A DNA stretch of 64,000 nucleotides from an uncultured Clostridia bacterium (GCA_934169925.1 CAKPOO010000005.1:20886-84885), one strand, 5' to 3'; counted from the first letter of the stretch, positions 9,908-19,765 are shown. Translations and numbers: made by a program. Notes: a model not told the origin generated them from the letters alone.

Positions 9908-10249
9908 GAAAACACCTCCTAAAAATTTTTAGAAAAATAAAACAATTACTACCATTTAATTATATAACATACTTTAAATTATTTAAATACCTTTTTTACT
10001 ATATGTATAATTTATTATATGTATTATTTTGCAAAATGTATAAAATATATGATAACTATTTTACGATTAATAAAATAGCATTTTAAACAAAAAATGCACT
10101 AAAAACAAACTCAATTTAGAATAATGGTGCTAAAATTCAATAAATGGAGTTATTTTTAAATGCAATTTCTACTATATACTAAATTAACAAAAAATGCAAG
10201 TAAAATTTGGGAAATACTTAATTTTTATTATATATATTCTCCTATTATA
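9908..10249. other. Intergenic region, 342 bases, no gene seen
   Basis: This holds the upstream region of the 9479-9907 gene and a short hairpin at 10078-10097 (GCATTTT / AAAATGC) that may end transcription of the rhodanese gene. Short open frames here and on the plus strand over the rhodanese repeat are low-complexity and lack ribosome sites. Confidence 0.5.
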
Positions 10250-10810
10250 TTATCCATTTTGATTATTTTGATCGTTTTGAATATTTTGATTATATTGCTC
10301 ATATTGATTACTCTGGTTATTTTGATAGCCTTGATAATTTTGATATTCTTGAGTATTTTCTATTACTCTATTTTGTGAATTTACATTTTCATATACCAAC
10401 ATATTTTTATGTGGAAATGTTGCTAAAGCTCCATATTCCCATATATAAATATTAGTGTAACCTAAAGAATTTAGAATTTGTATTGCTTTTTTAGTTCTTG
10501 AACCACTAGAACAATACACCATTAAAGGTGTTATTTGCTCATATTTAAAAATAAGCTTTTCTATATCATCAACTGGGATATTTATAGCATTTTCTATATG
10601 CATAATGTCATATTCTTGTTTGCTTCTAACATCAATTAAAATAACTTGGTTTGCTTTTATCATATTTTTAGCTTCTTCAAAATTTACCAATTTATATATA
10701 AACTTAAAATTGTTATTATTTCTATTTCCAAAATTTATATTAAAAAGACTATTTCTATTTCCATTATTTCCTCTATCTCCAAATAACAACTTAAAAAAAT
10801 TATCAAACAT
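10250..10810 (-). CDS. Rhodanese-domain protein with Asn/Gln-rich tail
   Basis: The protein has 186 residues. An Asn/Gly-rich N-terminal stretch precedes a single rhodanese domain (about residues 38-130) containing IDVRSKQEYDIMHI and the active-site loop starting at Cys100 (CSSGSRTKKA), which can carry a persulfide sulfur. The last 35 residues are almost only Gln, Asn and Tyr in short repeats (NYQGYQNN-like). AGGTGG precedes the ATG. The enzyme probably acts in sulfur transfer or thiol chemistry in the cytoplasm; the substrate is unknown. The repeat tail is unusual for a rhodanese and is encoded by near-repetitive DNA that could vary in length. Confidence 0.85.
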   Translation of the reverse strand: MFDNFFKLLFGDRGNNGNRNSLFNINFGNRNNNNFKFIYKLVNFEEAKNMIKANQVILIDVRSKQEYDIMHIENAINIPVDDIEKLIFKYEQITPLMVYCSSGSRTKKAIQILNSLGYTNIYIWEYGALATFPHKNMLVYENVNSQNRVIENTQEYQNYQGYQNNQSNQYEQYNQNIQNDQNNQNG

Positions 10811-10871
10811 AATATACCACCTAGTATACTTTATGTTTGATAACTAAATTTATGAATTTTATTTATAAATT

Positions 10872-13544
10872 TTATTTTTTAAAAATCTTTGCAAGTACAA
10901 CTTTTACAATTTCAAATATACCCATAGCAACAAGAGAAGCTACAAATATCAATATATTAACTTTTACTGGCATTACAGGTAATTTTAGTAATGCTCCAAA
11001 TGCTGGAACAATTATTAATAAAGCTTGTAATATAACAGTTCCTAAAACAATCAATAACATTTGTCTATTTTTCAATATTCCAATTTTAAATAATGTTTTT
11101 TTGTCAGATCTACAAACAAATCCAAATAATATTTCCATAAAGCACAACATTGAAAAAGCTGTTGCTTGTGCAATATCTGCACCAAATTTTGATTTTACTA
11201 TAAAGAACATAACAAATACAATTATAGTTTTAATTATCGCTGGAATTATTATTCTGCATACAAGAAAAGGTGTAAATAAACTTTCATCTTTTGATCTTGG
11301 TTTTTTATGCATTATTCCTCTTTCTTCTTTTTCAAATCCTAATGCTATTGCTATTGATGTATCTGTTATTAAATTAATCCACAATATTTGAATTGGAGTA
11401 AGAATTATAAAATTAAATAGTGTTGCTATAAATATTATAAATACTTCTGCTATATTTGAAGCAAGCAAATATGCAATAACATTTTGAATGTTATTATATA
11501 TTCTTCTACCTTCTTTTACTGCTGAAATTATTGTTGAAAAATTATCATCTGCAAGTACCATACTTGATACACTTTTAGATACTTCAGTACCTGTAATTCC
11601 CATTCCAACACCAATATCAGCTTCTTTTAATGCTGGTGCATCATTTACACCATCACCTGTCATGGCAACAATCTTATTTTTTCTTTTCCAAGCATCAACA
11701 ATCCTTATTTTATTTTCAGGTGATACTCTTGCATATACTCGTATATTTTCAACTTTTTTATCAAGTTTTTCATCTGACATTTCATCAAGTTCTATACCTG
11801 TTATAGCATCAAAACCATCTTTTAATATTCCAATTTCTTTTGCAATTGCTTTTGCTGTTTCTATATTATCTCCTGTTATCATAACAGGTATCATTCCAGC
11901 TTTTATACATTTTTCAACTGCAATTTTTGATTCTTTTCTTGGTGGATCTATCATTCCAACAAGTCCAACAAAAATTAAATCTTCTTCTAAATCATTTACA
12001 TTATACTTATCATTTTCAAGTTTATACGCAAGCGCAAGTACTCTTAAAGCCTCAGAAGACATTTTACTATTTTCATTTAAAATGTCGTCTTTCATTTTTT
12101 TAGTTAATTTTACTACTTTATCATTAATTAAAACATTATCACAATGAGTTATAACAGACTCAATTGCACCTTTAACACAAACTAGATTTTCTTCATTTCC
12201 AACTTTATTAACAGTTGTCATCATTTTTCTTTTTGAATCAAATGGAATCTCATCTATTCTTGGATATTTGTCATCTAATGCCTCTTTATCAAGTTCAATC
12301 TTGCTACAAAACTCTACCAAACATGTTTCTGTAGGATCACCAAGCAAAGTTTTACGTCCAAGATTTTCACCAAATTTAGTATCGTTACAAAGTAAAGAAA
12401 CATAGAACAATCTTTCCATTGTATTTTCATCCAAATTTTCTATTTTTTCGTAATCTTCTAAGTTTTCCACTTTATCAACATCAACAACACCTTTATTTAC
12501 ATATATCTTTCTTAAAGACATTCTGTTTTGAGTTAAAGTACCTGTTTTATCAGAACAAATTATTTGTGTTGATCCTAATGTTTCTACAGATGACATTTTT
12601 CTAATAATAGCATTTTCTTTTGCCATTTTTTGAACACCCATAGCAAGTGTTATTGTAATAACTGCACTAAGACCTTCTGGTATTGCAGCAACAGCAAGTG
12701 ATATTGCAAGCATAAACACATCCATTATGTTATTGCCATTTACTAGTCCTACTATTAAATCAATAATCGCAATTATTATAACAAACAAACTTAGAACTCT
12801 ACTTAATTCATTTATTTTAATTTGCAATGGTGTAATATCATTTTTTGATTTAGAAAGAGCTTGTGCAATTTTACCAATTTCTGTATCCATACCAGTTGCA
12901 ACAACTAAAGCTTCTGCTCTACCGTAAACAACATTACTACCAAAATATAACATATTAGTTCTTTCTGCAAGAGGAATTTTTACATCACTTTCTATTTTAC
13001 TTTCATCTTTATCTACAGCAGCAGATTCACCTGTAAGAGATGACTCTTCAACTCTTAGATTATATGATTTAATAACTCTCATATCAGCAGGTATTGCATC
13101 TCCTGTATCAAGTATTACAACATCTCCTACAACAATATCTTCTGATTTTACACTTTCAATTTTTCCATTTCTTTTTACTTTTACATATGGAACGCTTAAA
13201 TCTTTTAATGCATCTATTGCTTTTTCTGCTTTAGATTCTTGCATAACACCTAAAATTGCATTCATTATAACAACAAAGATGATTATATAAAAATCAAGTA
13301 AACTTTCACCTTGTTTTATTGAAACTATAGCAGATAAAACAGCTGCTATAATCAAGATTATTAACATTAAATCTTTAAATTGGTACAAAAATTGAACAAA
13401 AAGAGATTTTCTTTTTTTCTCTTTTAATTTATTTTTACCATTTTTTTCTAATCTTTTTTCTGCTTCTTTTTCATCTATTCCATTAAAACTGGAAGAAACT
13501 TCTTTAAAAGTTTCTTCCACATTCATTTTGTAAAATTCTTTCAT
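10872..13544 (-). CDS. Calcium-type P-type ATPase (P2A)
   Basis: The protein has 890 residues, a usual length for bacterial SERCA/PMR1-like pumps. In order: an N-terminal cation-ATPase domain, two membrane segments (60-100), the actuator motif TGES (171-174), membrane segments with IPEGL (288-292, the ion-binding helix), the phosphorylation site DKTGTLT (Asp332), the nucleotide-binding domain, the hinge MTGDGVNDAPALK, and a C-terminal helix bundle. The enzyme uses ATP to export Ca2+ (or possibly Mn2+) across the membrane. It follows the bactofilin-like gene by 25 bases, so the two may share a transcript. Confidence 0.93.
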   Translation of the reverse strand: MKEFYKMNVEETFKEVSSSFNGIDEKEAEKRLEKNGKNKLKEKKRKSLFVQFLYQFKDLMLIILIIAAVLSAIVSIKQGESLLDFYIIIFVVIMNAILGVMQESKAEKAIDALKDLSVPYVKVKRNGKIESVKSEDIVVGDVVILDTGDAIPADMRVIKSYNLRVEESSLTGESAAVDKDESKIESDVKIPLAERTNMLYFGSNVVYGRAEALVVATGMDTEIGKIAQALSKSKNDITPLQIKINELSRVLSLFVIIIAIIDLIVGLVNGNNIMDVFMLAISLAVAAIPEGLSAVITITLAMGVQKMAKENAIIRKMSSVETLGSTQIICSDKTGTLTQNRMSLRKIYVNKGVVDVDKVENLEDYEKIENLDENTMERLFYVSLLCNDTKFGENLGRKTLLGDPTETCLVEFCSKIELDKEALDDKYPRIDEIPFDSKRKMMTTVNKVGNEENLVCVKGAIESVITHCDNVLINDKVVKLTKKMKDDILNENSKMSSEALRVLALAYKLENDKYNVNDLEEDLIFVGLVGMIDPPRKESKIAVEKCIKAGMIPVMITGDNIETAKAIAKEIGILKDGFDAITGIELDEMSDEKLDKKVENIRVYARVSPENKIRIVDAWKRKNKIVAMTGDGVNDAPALKEADIGVGMGITGTEVSKSVSSMVLADDNFSTIISAVKEGRRIYNNIQNVIAYLLASNIAEVFIIFIATLFNFIILTPIQILWINLITDTSIAIALGFEKEERGIMHKKPRSKDESLFTPFLVCRIIIPAIIKTIIVFVMFFIVKSKFGADIAQATAFSMLCFMEILFGFVCRSDKKTLFKIGILKNRQMLLIVLGTVILQALLIIVPAFGALLKLPVMPVKVNILIFVASLVAMGIFEIVKVVLAKIFKK

Positions 13545-13569
13545 ATCCTCACATCCATTATATTCTTAT

Positions 13570-14898
13570 TTATTTTTGAATATCTTCATTTTTTGTTTCT
13601 GTTTCTTCTTTTTCTTCATTTTCTTCTTTTTTTACTACATCAAATTCATTATTTAATTCATTATCATTTATATTTGGTTTCTTAGTAAATAATGCAACAT
13701 AAACCATACCATAAGCTATTATTAAGAATAAAAGTGTAACAGTACTTCCAATTTTTGGTAATCTTGCTAGGAAGAATAACACAAATAAAGTAATAGCACA
13801 AGCTATATTTTTAACAGCTTTTGATTGATCTTTATAGTATTTTTCATTCATATATTCATGAACAAAAATACCAATTATTAATGTTGAAAGAAGTCCTACT
13901 ACAAGTAAATAAGCTACATATATTATAAATACTGGAATTGTAATATAATATAATTTAAAGAATGAAAGAATCATTAAAACTAAAAATACAAGTGGTATAA
14001 GTATAATTGTTAAACATCCAGCTGAAATAATTTTAAAGAAATTTGGTTTTATTTTACTAATTGATGTTTCAACAATTTGTTTTTTATCTAACTTCTTAAT
14101 TAACATATATACAAATGTGTATAAAATTGAAGCTATAATTCCTGATACAAGAACATTTACAAAATTAAAACTATTTGTATCTTTTGTTTCTAATACAGAA
14201 ATTTGTGAATTTGGGAATTTTTCACTAATTTTTAAATTTTTATTGTATGTTCTTATAAATATTTGATTTCCAATTTCTGCTTCATCAATATTTAAACTTT
14301 GAGTGTTTACTCTTAAATCTTTTGAAATATTTCCAGCAACAGTAACATCTTCTACATTACCTAAAACGCTACCTTCTACATTACCATATATTTTTAAGTT
14401 TTTGGCAAACACTATAATATCACCTGATATATTAGCATCTTCATTAATTGTAACTGTATCTTTAGCAAAAACAATAAGATCTCCTGTTACATTTTTATCT
14501 ACAATGACATTTGCTTGAGAAAATAAAATTGGATATTCCATATCTGCTTTTATTCTAATAGTATCATTTGTAAACATTAGTTGCAACTTTTTCATAGGAT
14601 TTTCAACTTCAATAGAACTATTACTTAGTAATAATCCTGAATTTGATACGTCAGAATCAACAATTATTCTTTCACTACTGCTTTTAAAAAATGTCATATA
14701 ACTTTGTTTGTGTTCACTAAATTTATAAACATTTTCTGTAGTTTCATCATCATATATTCCTTGAACTGTTTGTAATTCTAAATTACTTGTTAAATCATTT
14801 TCTACATCTGTATCTGTTGCAAAAGTAAAACTAAAGCAAGACAAAATTACAAAAGTTAATAAGAAAACTATTAAACTTTTATTTTTTAAATTTCTCAT
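13570..14898 (-). CDS. Bactofilin-like/polymer-forming protein with C-terminal membrane domain
   Basis: The start is set at the ATG 14896-14898, because the earlier in-frame ATG lies in the ribosome site GGAGGAG. The 442-aa protein has a signal peptide (ending FTFA), an Asp/Glu-rich stretch, then a region of short repeated beta-strand units (IVFAKDTVTI, IIVFAKNLKIYGNV, VEDVTVAGNI) typical of the bactofilin beta-helix. After about residue 245 come several membrane segments and an acidic cytoplasmic tail. The combination of an outside beta-helix and a polytopic membrane domain occurs in Firmicutes membrane proteins of unknown role. It is upstream of the Ca2+ ATPase in the same direction. Confidence 0.65.
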   Translation of the reverse strand: MRNLKNKSLIVFLLTFVILSCFSFTFATDTDVENDLTSNLELQTVQGIYDDETTENVYKFSEHKQSYMTFFKSSSERIIVDSDVSNSGLLLSNSSIEVENPMKKLQLMFTNDTIRIKADMEYPILFSQANVIVDKNVTGDLIVFAKDTVTINEDANISGDIIVFAKNLKIYGNVEGSVLGNVEDVTVAGNISKDLRVNTQSLNIDEAEIGNQIFIRTYNKNLKISEKFPNSQISVLETKDTNSFNFVNVLVSGIIASILYTFVYMLIKKLDKKQIVETSISKIKPNFFKIISAGCLTIILIPLVFLVLMILSFFKLYYITIPVFIIYVAYLLVVGLLSTLIIGIFVHEYMNEKYYKDQSKAVKNIACAITLFVLFFLARLPKIGSTVTLLFLIIAYGMVYVALFTKKPNINDNELNNEFDVVKKEENEEKEETETKNEDIQK

Positions 14899-14994
14899 AA
14901 AAATCTCCTCCATTATTTTTAAACATTTTATAATAAAACGTTTAAAAAATCAATACTCACAAAGTTTTATTACAAATTTATTACATCAAAAAAA

Positions 14995-15022
14995 GATAAG
15001 AAAAAATTAGATTTTTCTTATC
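14995..15022 (-). terminator. Hairpin terminator after gpr
   Basis: The inverted repeat GATAAGAAAAA / TTTTTCTTATC lies just beyond the gpr stop at 15041, with an A-run on its left (T-run on the transcript). Confidence 0.75.
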
Positions 15023-15040
15023 CTTATCTTTTTTATTATT

Positions 15041-15976
15041 TTATAACGTAACATTTCTTTTTGTTGTTAAATTTATAGCTTTAGCAATTATATCTGACAT
15101 TATAACCATAAGTTCATCTATTTCTTTAGGAGTTACAATATAGTTTTTTTCATCTAAAACATCAACTATTTTTTTATATCTTTCATTACTTCTTTTTTCA
15201 TTAGAATTACTATTATCATCAATTATCTTTTCAATAACTTCATTGGTAATTGTAGCCATATCAACAACTGTAGGCACACCTATTGCAATAACCTCTTTAT
15301 TTAAAGTTTCTTTACTAATTTTTGCTCTTTTATTTCTTACACCATTTCCAGGTACAATACCAGTATTTGAAATTTGAATTGTACTACCAACCCTATTTAT
15401 AGAGGTTGAAGCTAAAGCATCTATTACTATTACTACATCTGGATTTATCTTTTTTACTACACTTTCAATAATCTCAAATGTTTCTATACCAGTTGTTCCA
15501 AGTACTCCAGGACAAATGCAAGATGTTTGAATCTGATTTTCATCTATTAATTCTTTTGCATATTTAAAAATATGTCTTGTAACATCAATATTTTTTACAG
15601 TAAGGTATCCTAAACTATCTGGTGTTACTTTTTCATTGCCAAGACCTACAATTAGCAAAGATTTTACATCTTTACCAATTAATTCATCTATTTTTTTAGA
15701 TATAACATTTTCAATTTCATTTTTTTCATTTTCATTCAAAAGGTCTACATCTTTTATTTCAAAAGTAATATATTTTCCAATTTCCTTTGAAAGCAATTTT
15801 TTAGCTTCATCATTTAAAACATCGACTTGACTTTCAATCATATTCTCATATTCTTTATTTTGAAGCTTTATTCCATTAATATCATCAACGTTATTTTCTA
15901 ATTTATATATACTTACTCTTTCATCTGCCATATCAGTTCTGTAGTCAATATTTAAACTGCTTTTTTTATTATTCAT
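15041..15976 (-). CDS. gpr: Spore germination protease Gpr (A25 family)
   Basis: The 311-aa protein carries the conserved core of germination endopeptidases: LLIVGLGNEKVTPDSLG, TRHIFKY, CPGVLGTTGIET, VIVIDALAS, TIQISNTGIVPGNGVRN and IGVPTVVDM. The N-terminus LNIDYRTDMADE resembles the propeptide cleavage region in Bacillus Gpr. The enzyme degrades small acid-soluble spore proteins during germination, so its presence implies the organism makes endospores. The length is shorter than the approximately 370 residues of Bacillus, as in some clostridia. AGGTGA precedes the ATG. Confidence 0.92.
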   Translation of the reverse strand: MNNKKSSLNIDYRTDMADERVSIYKLENNVDDINGIKLQNKEYENMIESQVDVLNDEAKKLLSKEIGKYITFEIKDVDLLNENEKNEIENVISKKIDELIGKDVKSLLIVGLGNEKVTPDSLGYLTVKNIDVTRHIFKYAKELIDENQIQTSCICPGVLGTTGIETFEIIESVVKKINPDVVIVIDALASTSINRVGSTIQISNTGIVPGNGVRNKRAKISKETLNKEVIAIGVPTVVDMATITNEVIEKIIDDNSNSNEKRSNERYKKIVDVLDEKNYIVTPKEIDELMVIMSDIIAKAINLTTKRNVTL

Positions 15977-16023
15977 AAAATCACCTAATTATATTTTTAG
16001 TAAATTGTAAGTTTATATACAAA

Positions 16024-16049
16024 AAGGATAAGCTTTTTAGCTTATCCTT
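16024..16049 (-). terminator. Hairpin terminator after the 84-aa gene
   Basis: A perfect 11-bp inverted repeat (16024-16034 with 16039-16049) with a 4-nt loop is followed by T-runs on the minus strand. It separates the kinase/84-aa unit from gpr. Confidence 0.8.
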
Positions 16050-16074
16050 AAATAAAATATTTAGTTTTAAATTA

Positions 16075-16329
16075 TTAAATTTCCTGCATTGATAAATTCA
16101 TGACATTAGAATCAATAGCTGCACCTTTAAATCTTTCGCAATCTTTAACTAAGTTATATAAAAGCGAAAACTTCTTCTGGTAGCTTTTCTTCTTTAACAT
16201 AGGAAGTAACTTTATACCTGTTTTTTCAAGCTCTTCGATTCCTTCCATATTTGGAATATACTCCTGCATTTTTCCAATGCTAAATTCACCTATTACTATA
16301 TCATTATAGAGAACATTAAACTTTCTCAT
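16075..16329 (-). CDS. Small protein next to HipA-like kinase, possible HipS-like partner
   Basis: The protein has 84 residues, with a strong ribosome site (TTAGGAGGTTGAT) before the ATG. The first strand (FNVLYNDIVIGEFSI) and the later FSLLYNLVKDCERF vaguely recall the N-terminal subdomain of HipA proteins, in which a short beta-strand pair is followed by an F..LLPEG..R motif. In HipBST systems that subdomain is a separate protein (HipS). This is a weak resemblance. Here the small gene lies downstream of the kinase, with a 94-base gap, whereas HipS genes usually lie upstream. No HipB-like HTH gene is adjacent. Confidence 0.4.
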   Translation of the reverse strand: MRKFNVLYNDIVIGEFSIGKMQEYIPNMEGIEELEKTGIKLLPMLKKKSYQKKFSLLYNLVKDCERFKGAAIDSNVMNLSMQEI

Positions 16330-16423
16330 ATCAACCTCCTAAATTTAGTATAATTTTGACATAAATAAAACCACGTATATTATACCACTATTTTTTGCTT
16401 TTGTCAATTATGTAAACTTTTTT

Positions 16424-17443
16424 TTATAAAGTCTTTTCATTAACAATATCATCATAACCATATTCCATAATTCTATCTATTTGTTTTTTTCTACATTCAA
16501 AACTATATTTTGCAACATCTGCATACTTTTCAGGTATTTTTGCACCTATACGTTCTTCAACTTTTTCTATTGCATCATCAATATTTAAATTTTGAGAACA
16601 ATCATAGGCAAAATCACCAATTTCATCAGAATACATATATAATTGATCAAAAGTATACATCCAAATTTCATTTGCCTTTGGATCATCATTATCTTCTGGA
16701 AATATTACCATCTTAGGCATAGACATATCTGAATCATATTTTATCATATTAATATCATTCATATATATTTCATCAATATCAGATTCTGGAGATTCAAGTA
16801 GCAAAGATTTTTCATTATCATACATTTTAGATATTTCTAATTTAGTTGAATCATTTCTTTTTACAAAACTTATATTTTCACTATGATTATCAGATGCTAA
16901 AGTAAACATATCAAAAACTAACTTCTTTTGAACATTCATTAACTGCTCTTTTATATCTTTTTTTTCCATATTTGCATCTTTCATACCAGAAATCATACCT
17001 CTAAAGACTTCTAATAAATCTGTAAGATCAGTATATCCTTCTGATGAAACATCTCCTGCACCATTTATAACATCCTCTAAAGTTATTAGTTCTTCATCAT
17101 CAGAAATTATTTTTTCTGAAATAACACCAACTTTACCATCTTTTTTTACAATATCATAAAAAGCAGTATCAATACCTACTTGCTTTGCAAGTTCATCAAC
17201 TATTAATTCACTATAACAAAGACCTGTTTGATTACCTAAAACATTATCATCAAGTTTTAATAAAAATTTTCTTCCATCACTTAACTTTATCCAGTTTTTA
17301 TCTCTTTGTGCATTTCCTTTTTTCTCTCTTGAATCTAGGGAAAAATTTATTTCTATATTATCTAAATTAATAAAACCATTTTCATCTCTTAATTTAGTTA
17401 AATCTTCATATGTTTTATCGCAGTTTTCATACTTATTTTTCAT
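16424..17443 (-). CDS. HipA/CtkA-like protein kinase
   Basis: The protein has 339 residues. A HipA-type kinase pattern can be traced: an ATP-binding Lys63 in KFLLKLDD, a paired acid near Glu79 (YSELIVDELAKQVGI), VISEKI, the catalytic loop ASDNHSENISF (Asp185, Asn190), and the metal-binding MYDNEKS (Asp209). HipA-family kinases phosphorylate proteins, for example aminoacyl-tRNA synthetases or translation factors. No N-terminal HipA subdomain 1 is present, so this is a short form like CtkA or HipT. It follows holA by 11 bases, so it is in the trmFO-holA transcript. In many Firmicutes, rpsT lies between holA and gpr; here that place is taken by this kinase and its small neighbour. Its target is unknown. 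Confidence 0.65.
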   Translation of the reverse strand: MKNKYENCDKTYEDLTKLRDENGFINLDNIEINFSLDSREKKGNAQRDKNWIKLSDGRKFLLKLDDNVLGNQTGLCYSELIVDELAKQVGIDTAFYDIVKKDGKVGVISEKIISDDEELITLEDVINGAGDVSSEGYTDLTDLLEVFRGMISGMKDANMEKKDIKEQLMNVQKKLVFDMFTLASDNHSENISFVKRNDSTKLEISKMYDNEKSLLLESPESDIDEIYMNDINMIKYDSDMSMPKMVIFPEDNDDPKANEIWMYTFDQLYMYSDEIGDFAYDCSQNLNIDDAIEKVEERIGAKIPEKYADVAKYSFECRKKQIDRIMEYGYDDIVNEKTL

Positions 17444-17454
17444 ATCCTACCTCA

Positions 17455-18363
17455 CTATAAAGAACAAATTATTTTTTTAAGTCCTATTTCAAAATCCATT
17501 TCACCATTTTTAGTTTTTTCATCATATTCATCAAATTGCATTATAACTTGTTCTAATTCATTTAAGGAATAATTATCACAAGACTTTAGTAAATTTTTCA
17601 CTACAAAAGGATGTATTCCTAACTCTTGTGCTATATTTGTTACTCCTTTTTGTTTTAATATTTTTATCATATACATTTGTTTTATCTGTTTATACAACAT
17701 TATATATATTTTAACTATAGGTTCCTTTTGATTTAAAAGTTCATCTAGCATTTCAATTCCTTTTTTACTATTTTTATTTATAATAGTAGAAAGAACATCA
17801 AAAATTTTTGCATTTAAAGTTTTTGAACAAATACTATCTATATCTTCTTTAGTTACATCTTTTTTACTTTCATCAAAAGCAACTATCTTTTTTAGTTCAT
17901 TGATATTATTTGACTTATCATTACCACATACACTAACCATATATGAAGCAACTTCTTTTGATATTTTTATATTATATTTACTTAAAGTATTTATAATATA
18001 TAACGTCATCTTTTCTTCATCTAAATGTGCAAATTCGATGCAATTAGCATTCTTTGAAAGCCATTTATATTCACTTGTTCTTTTATCTACTGAGTCCTCT
18101 ATTATAACAACTTTAACATCTTCATCAAGATCTTCTAATATCTTAACGTTAAATTTTAAATTTGTATCTTTTATAATTACAAGTTTTTCACTACCAAAAA
18201 AAGTAACACTTTGAATTATATTACCTAAAGTATCTATGTTATCTTTATTCAAATAATATAAATTTACTCCAACTTGTAAATTTCCAAATTCTTTTTTTAT
18301 TTTTTCAACTCTTTGATTTAAATCAAATTTTTCTTCACCATATAGTAAATAAATATTATCCAA
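17455..18363 (-). CDS. holA: DNA polymerase III subunit delta
   Basis: The protein has 302 residues and opens with IYLLYGEEKFDLNQRVEKI, the usual start of delta subunits. It keeps the clamp-loader layout: an ATPase-like N-terminal half without a functional Walker A, a lid region, and a helical C-terminal collar domain (HPFVVKNLLK). Delta opens the sliding clamp as part of the DnaX complex. It is 4 bases after trmFO, so the two are coupled. Confidence 0.88.
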   Translation of the reverse strand: MDNIYLLYGEEKFDLNQRVEKIKKEFGNLQVGVNLYYLNKDNIDTLGNIIQSVTFFGSEKLVIIKDTNLKFNVKILEDLDEDVKVVIIEDSVDKRTSEYKWLSKNANCIEFAHLDEEKMTLYIINTLSKYNIKISKEVASYMVSVCGNDKSNNINELKKIVAFDESKKDVTKEDIDSICSKTLNAKIFDVLSTIINKNSKKGIEMLDELLNQKEPIVKIYIMLYKQIKQMYMIKILKQKGVTNIAQELGIHPFVVKNLLKSCDNYSLNELEQVIMQFDEYDEKTKNGEMDFEIGLKKIICSL

Positions 18364-18367
18364 ATAA

Positions 18368-19678
18368 TCACCTCATATCTTCTTTAAATTTTGTTATACT
18401 TTCAATTGCTATATTTGCTAGAATTTGATACTTTTCTTTTTTATCCTTTACTCTATACTCAAGTGGTTTTATAATTCCAAAATTAGCATTCATAGGTTGA
18501 AAATCTTTACTTTCTGTTGAAATATGTTTTGCAAGTGACCCAAGCATAGTGCAAGTAGGAAATTCTAATTTTTTATTGCTAAATTTTGCAATTATTTGAT
18601 ATGCAACCATCAAACCTGATGCTGCAGATTCAACATATCCTTCAACACCAGATATCTGACCTGCAAAATATATGTCAGGATTTTCCTTTAAAGAAAAATC
18701 ATTATTTAAAAGTTTACCACCATTTATAAATATATTTTTATGCATAACACCATATCTAACAAAACTTGCATTTTCAAGTCCTGGTATCATTGAAAATACT
18801 CTTTTTTGCTCTGGAAAAGCAAGACTTGTTTGAAATCCAACTAAATTATACAAAGATTTTTCTTCGTTTTCTGCTCTTAACTGAACAACTGCATATGGTT
18901 TATTTTCTAAATCTTTTTCTAATCCTTTTGGTTTTAAAGGTCCAAATACTAAAGTTTTTTCTCCTCTTTTTGCCATATATTCAATAGGCATACAACCTTC
19001 AAATAACTTAATATCATCAAATTCATGTCTGTTTGCAGTTCTTGCATTTATAAGCTCAGTATAAAAATTATCGTATTGCTCTTTTGTCATTGGTAAATTT
19101 AAATAGTCACCTTTTCCATAAGTTCCATATCTATCCATAAAATACGCAACATTCATATCTATGCTATCTTTTTCAACTATTGGTGCTGCAGCATCAAAAA
19201 AATATAGGCTATCTTTACTAATAGTTTTACTTATATTTTCAAATAAAGCATCACTTGTAAGAGGACCTGTTGCAATTACAGTTATACCATCAAGTTTAGA
19301 TAAATCTGTTATCTCCTCATAAATTACCTCAACATTATCAAGTGATTTTATAATATTTGTAATACTTTGTGAAAATTTTTCTCTATCTACTGCTAAAGCT
19401 TGACCTGCTGGTAAAGAATTTTCATGTGCTACTTTTACAAACATACTATCTAGTATTTGCATCTCTTTTTTTAACAATCCACAAGCATTTGTTATTTCAT
19501 CAGATTTTAATGAATTGCTACAAACAAGTTCTGCAAAAGTATCAAGTTTATGTGCTTCTGATTTTTTATTTGGTTTCATTTCATAAAGTTTAACTTTTAT
19601 ATTATTATTTGCAAGTATATATGCACACTCACAGCCTGCAAGACCTGCTCCTATTATATTAACAACTTTTTCCATCAT
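18368..19678 (-). CDS. trmFO: Methylenetetrahydrofolate-tRNA-(uracil-5-)-methyltransferase TrmFO
   Basis: The protein has 436 residues. The N-terminus has the FAD-binding GAGLAGCECAYILA (about residues 10-23). Later come VCSNSLKSDE, GQALAVDREKFS, AAPIVEKDSI, QRVFSMIPGLENASFVRYG-type text and AGQISGVEGYVESAASG, all typical of TrmFO. The enzyme makes T54 in tRNA with methylene-THF and FADH2 in the cytoplasm. Two ATGs lie in tandem at the start; AGGAG suits either, the second (19673-19675) slightly better. Confidence 0.95.
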   Translation of the reverse strand: MMEKVVNIIGAGLAGCECAYILANNNIKVKLYEMKPNKKSEAHKLDTFAELVCSNSLKSDEITNACGLLKKEMQILDSMFVKVAHENSLPAGQALAVDREKFSQSITNIIKSLDNVEVIYEEITDLSKLDGITVIATGPLTSDALFENISKTISKDSLYFFDAAAPIVEKDSIDMNVAYFMDRYGTYGKGDYLNLPMTKEQYDNFYTELINARTANRHEFDDIKLFEGCMPIEYMAKRGEKTLVFGPLKPKGLEKDLENKPYAVVQLRAENEEKSLYNLVGFQTSLAFPEQKRVFSMIPGLENASFVRYGVMHKNIFINGGKLLNNDFSLKENPDIYFAGQISGVEGYVESAASGLMVAYQIIAKFSNKKLEFPTCTMLGSLAKHISTESKDFQPMNANFGIIKPLEYRVKDKKEKYQILANIAIESITKFKEDMR

Positions 19679-19765
19679 TATCTCCTACTTTTATCATTCT
19701 AATTTTACCAAATTTATATAACAAATTCAAATAAAAAATCAATTTATTAACATTATACACAAAAA

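Noticed and set aside
10160..10378. Hydrophobic 72-codon open frame on the plus strand
   Set aside because: It is the antisense of the Asn/Gln-rich repeat of the rhodanese gene. Its Ile/Leu repeats come from that low-complexity DNA, and it lacks a ribosome site.
10837..12147. Long plus-strand open frames over the P-type ATPase
   Set aside because: They are antisense to a fully conserved ATPase and have no known motifs.
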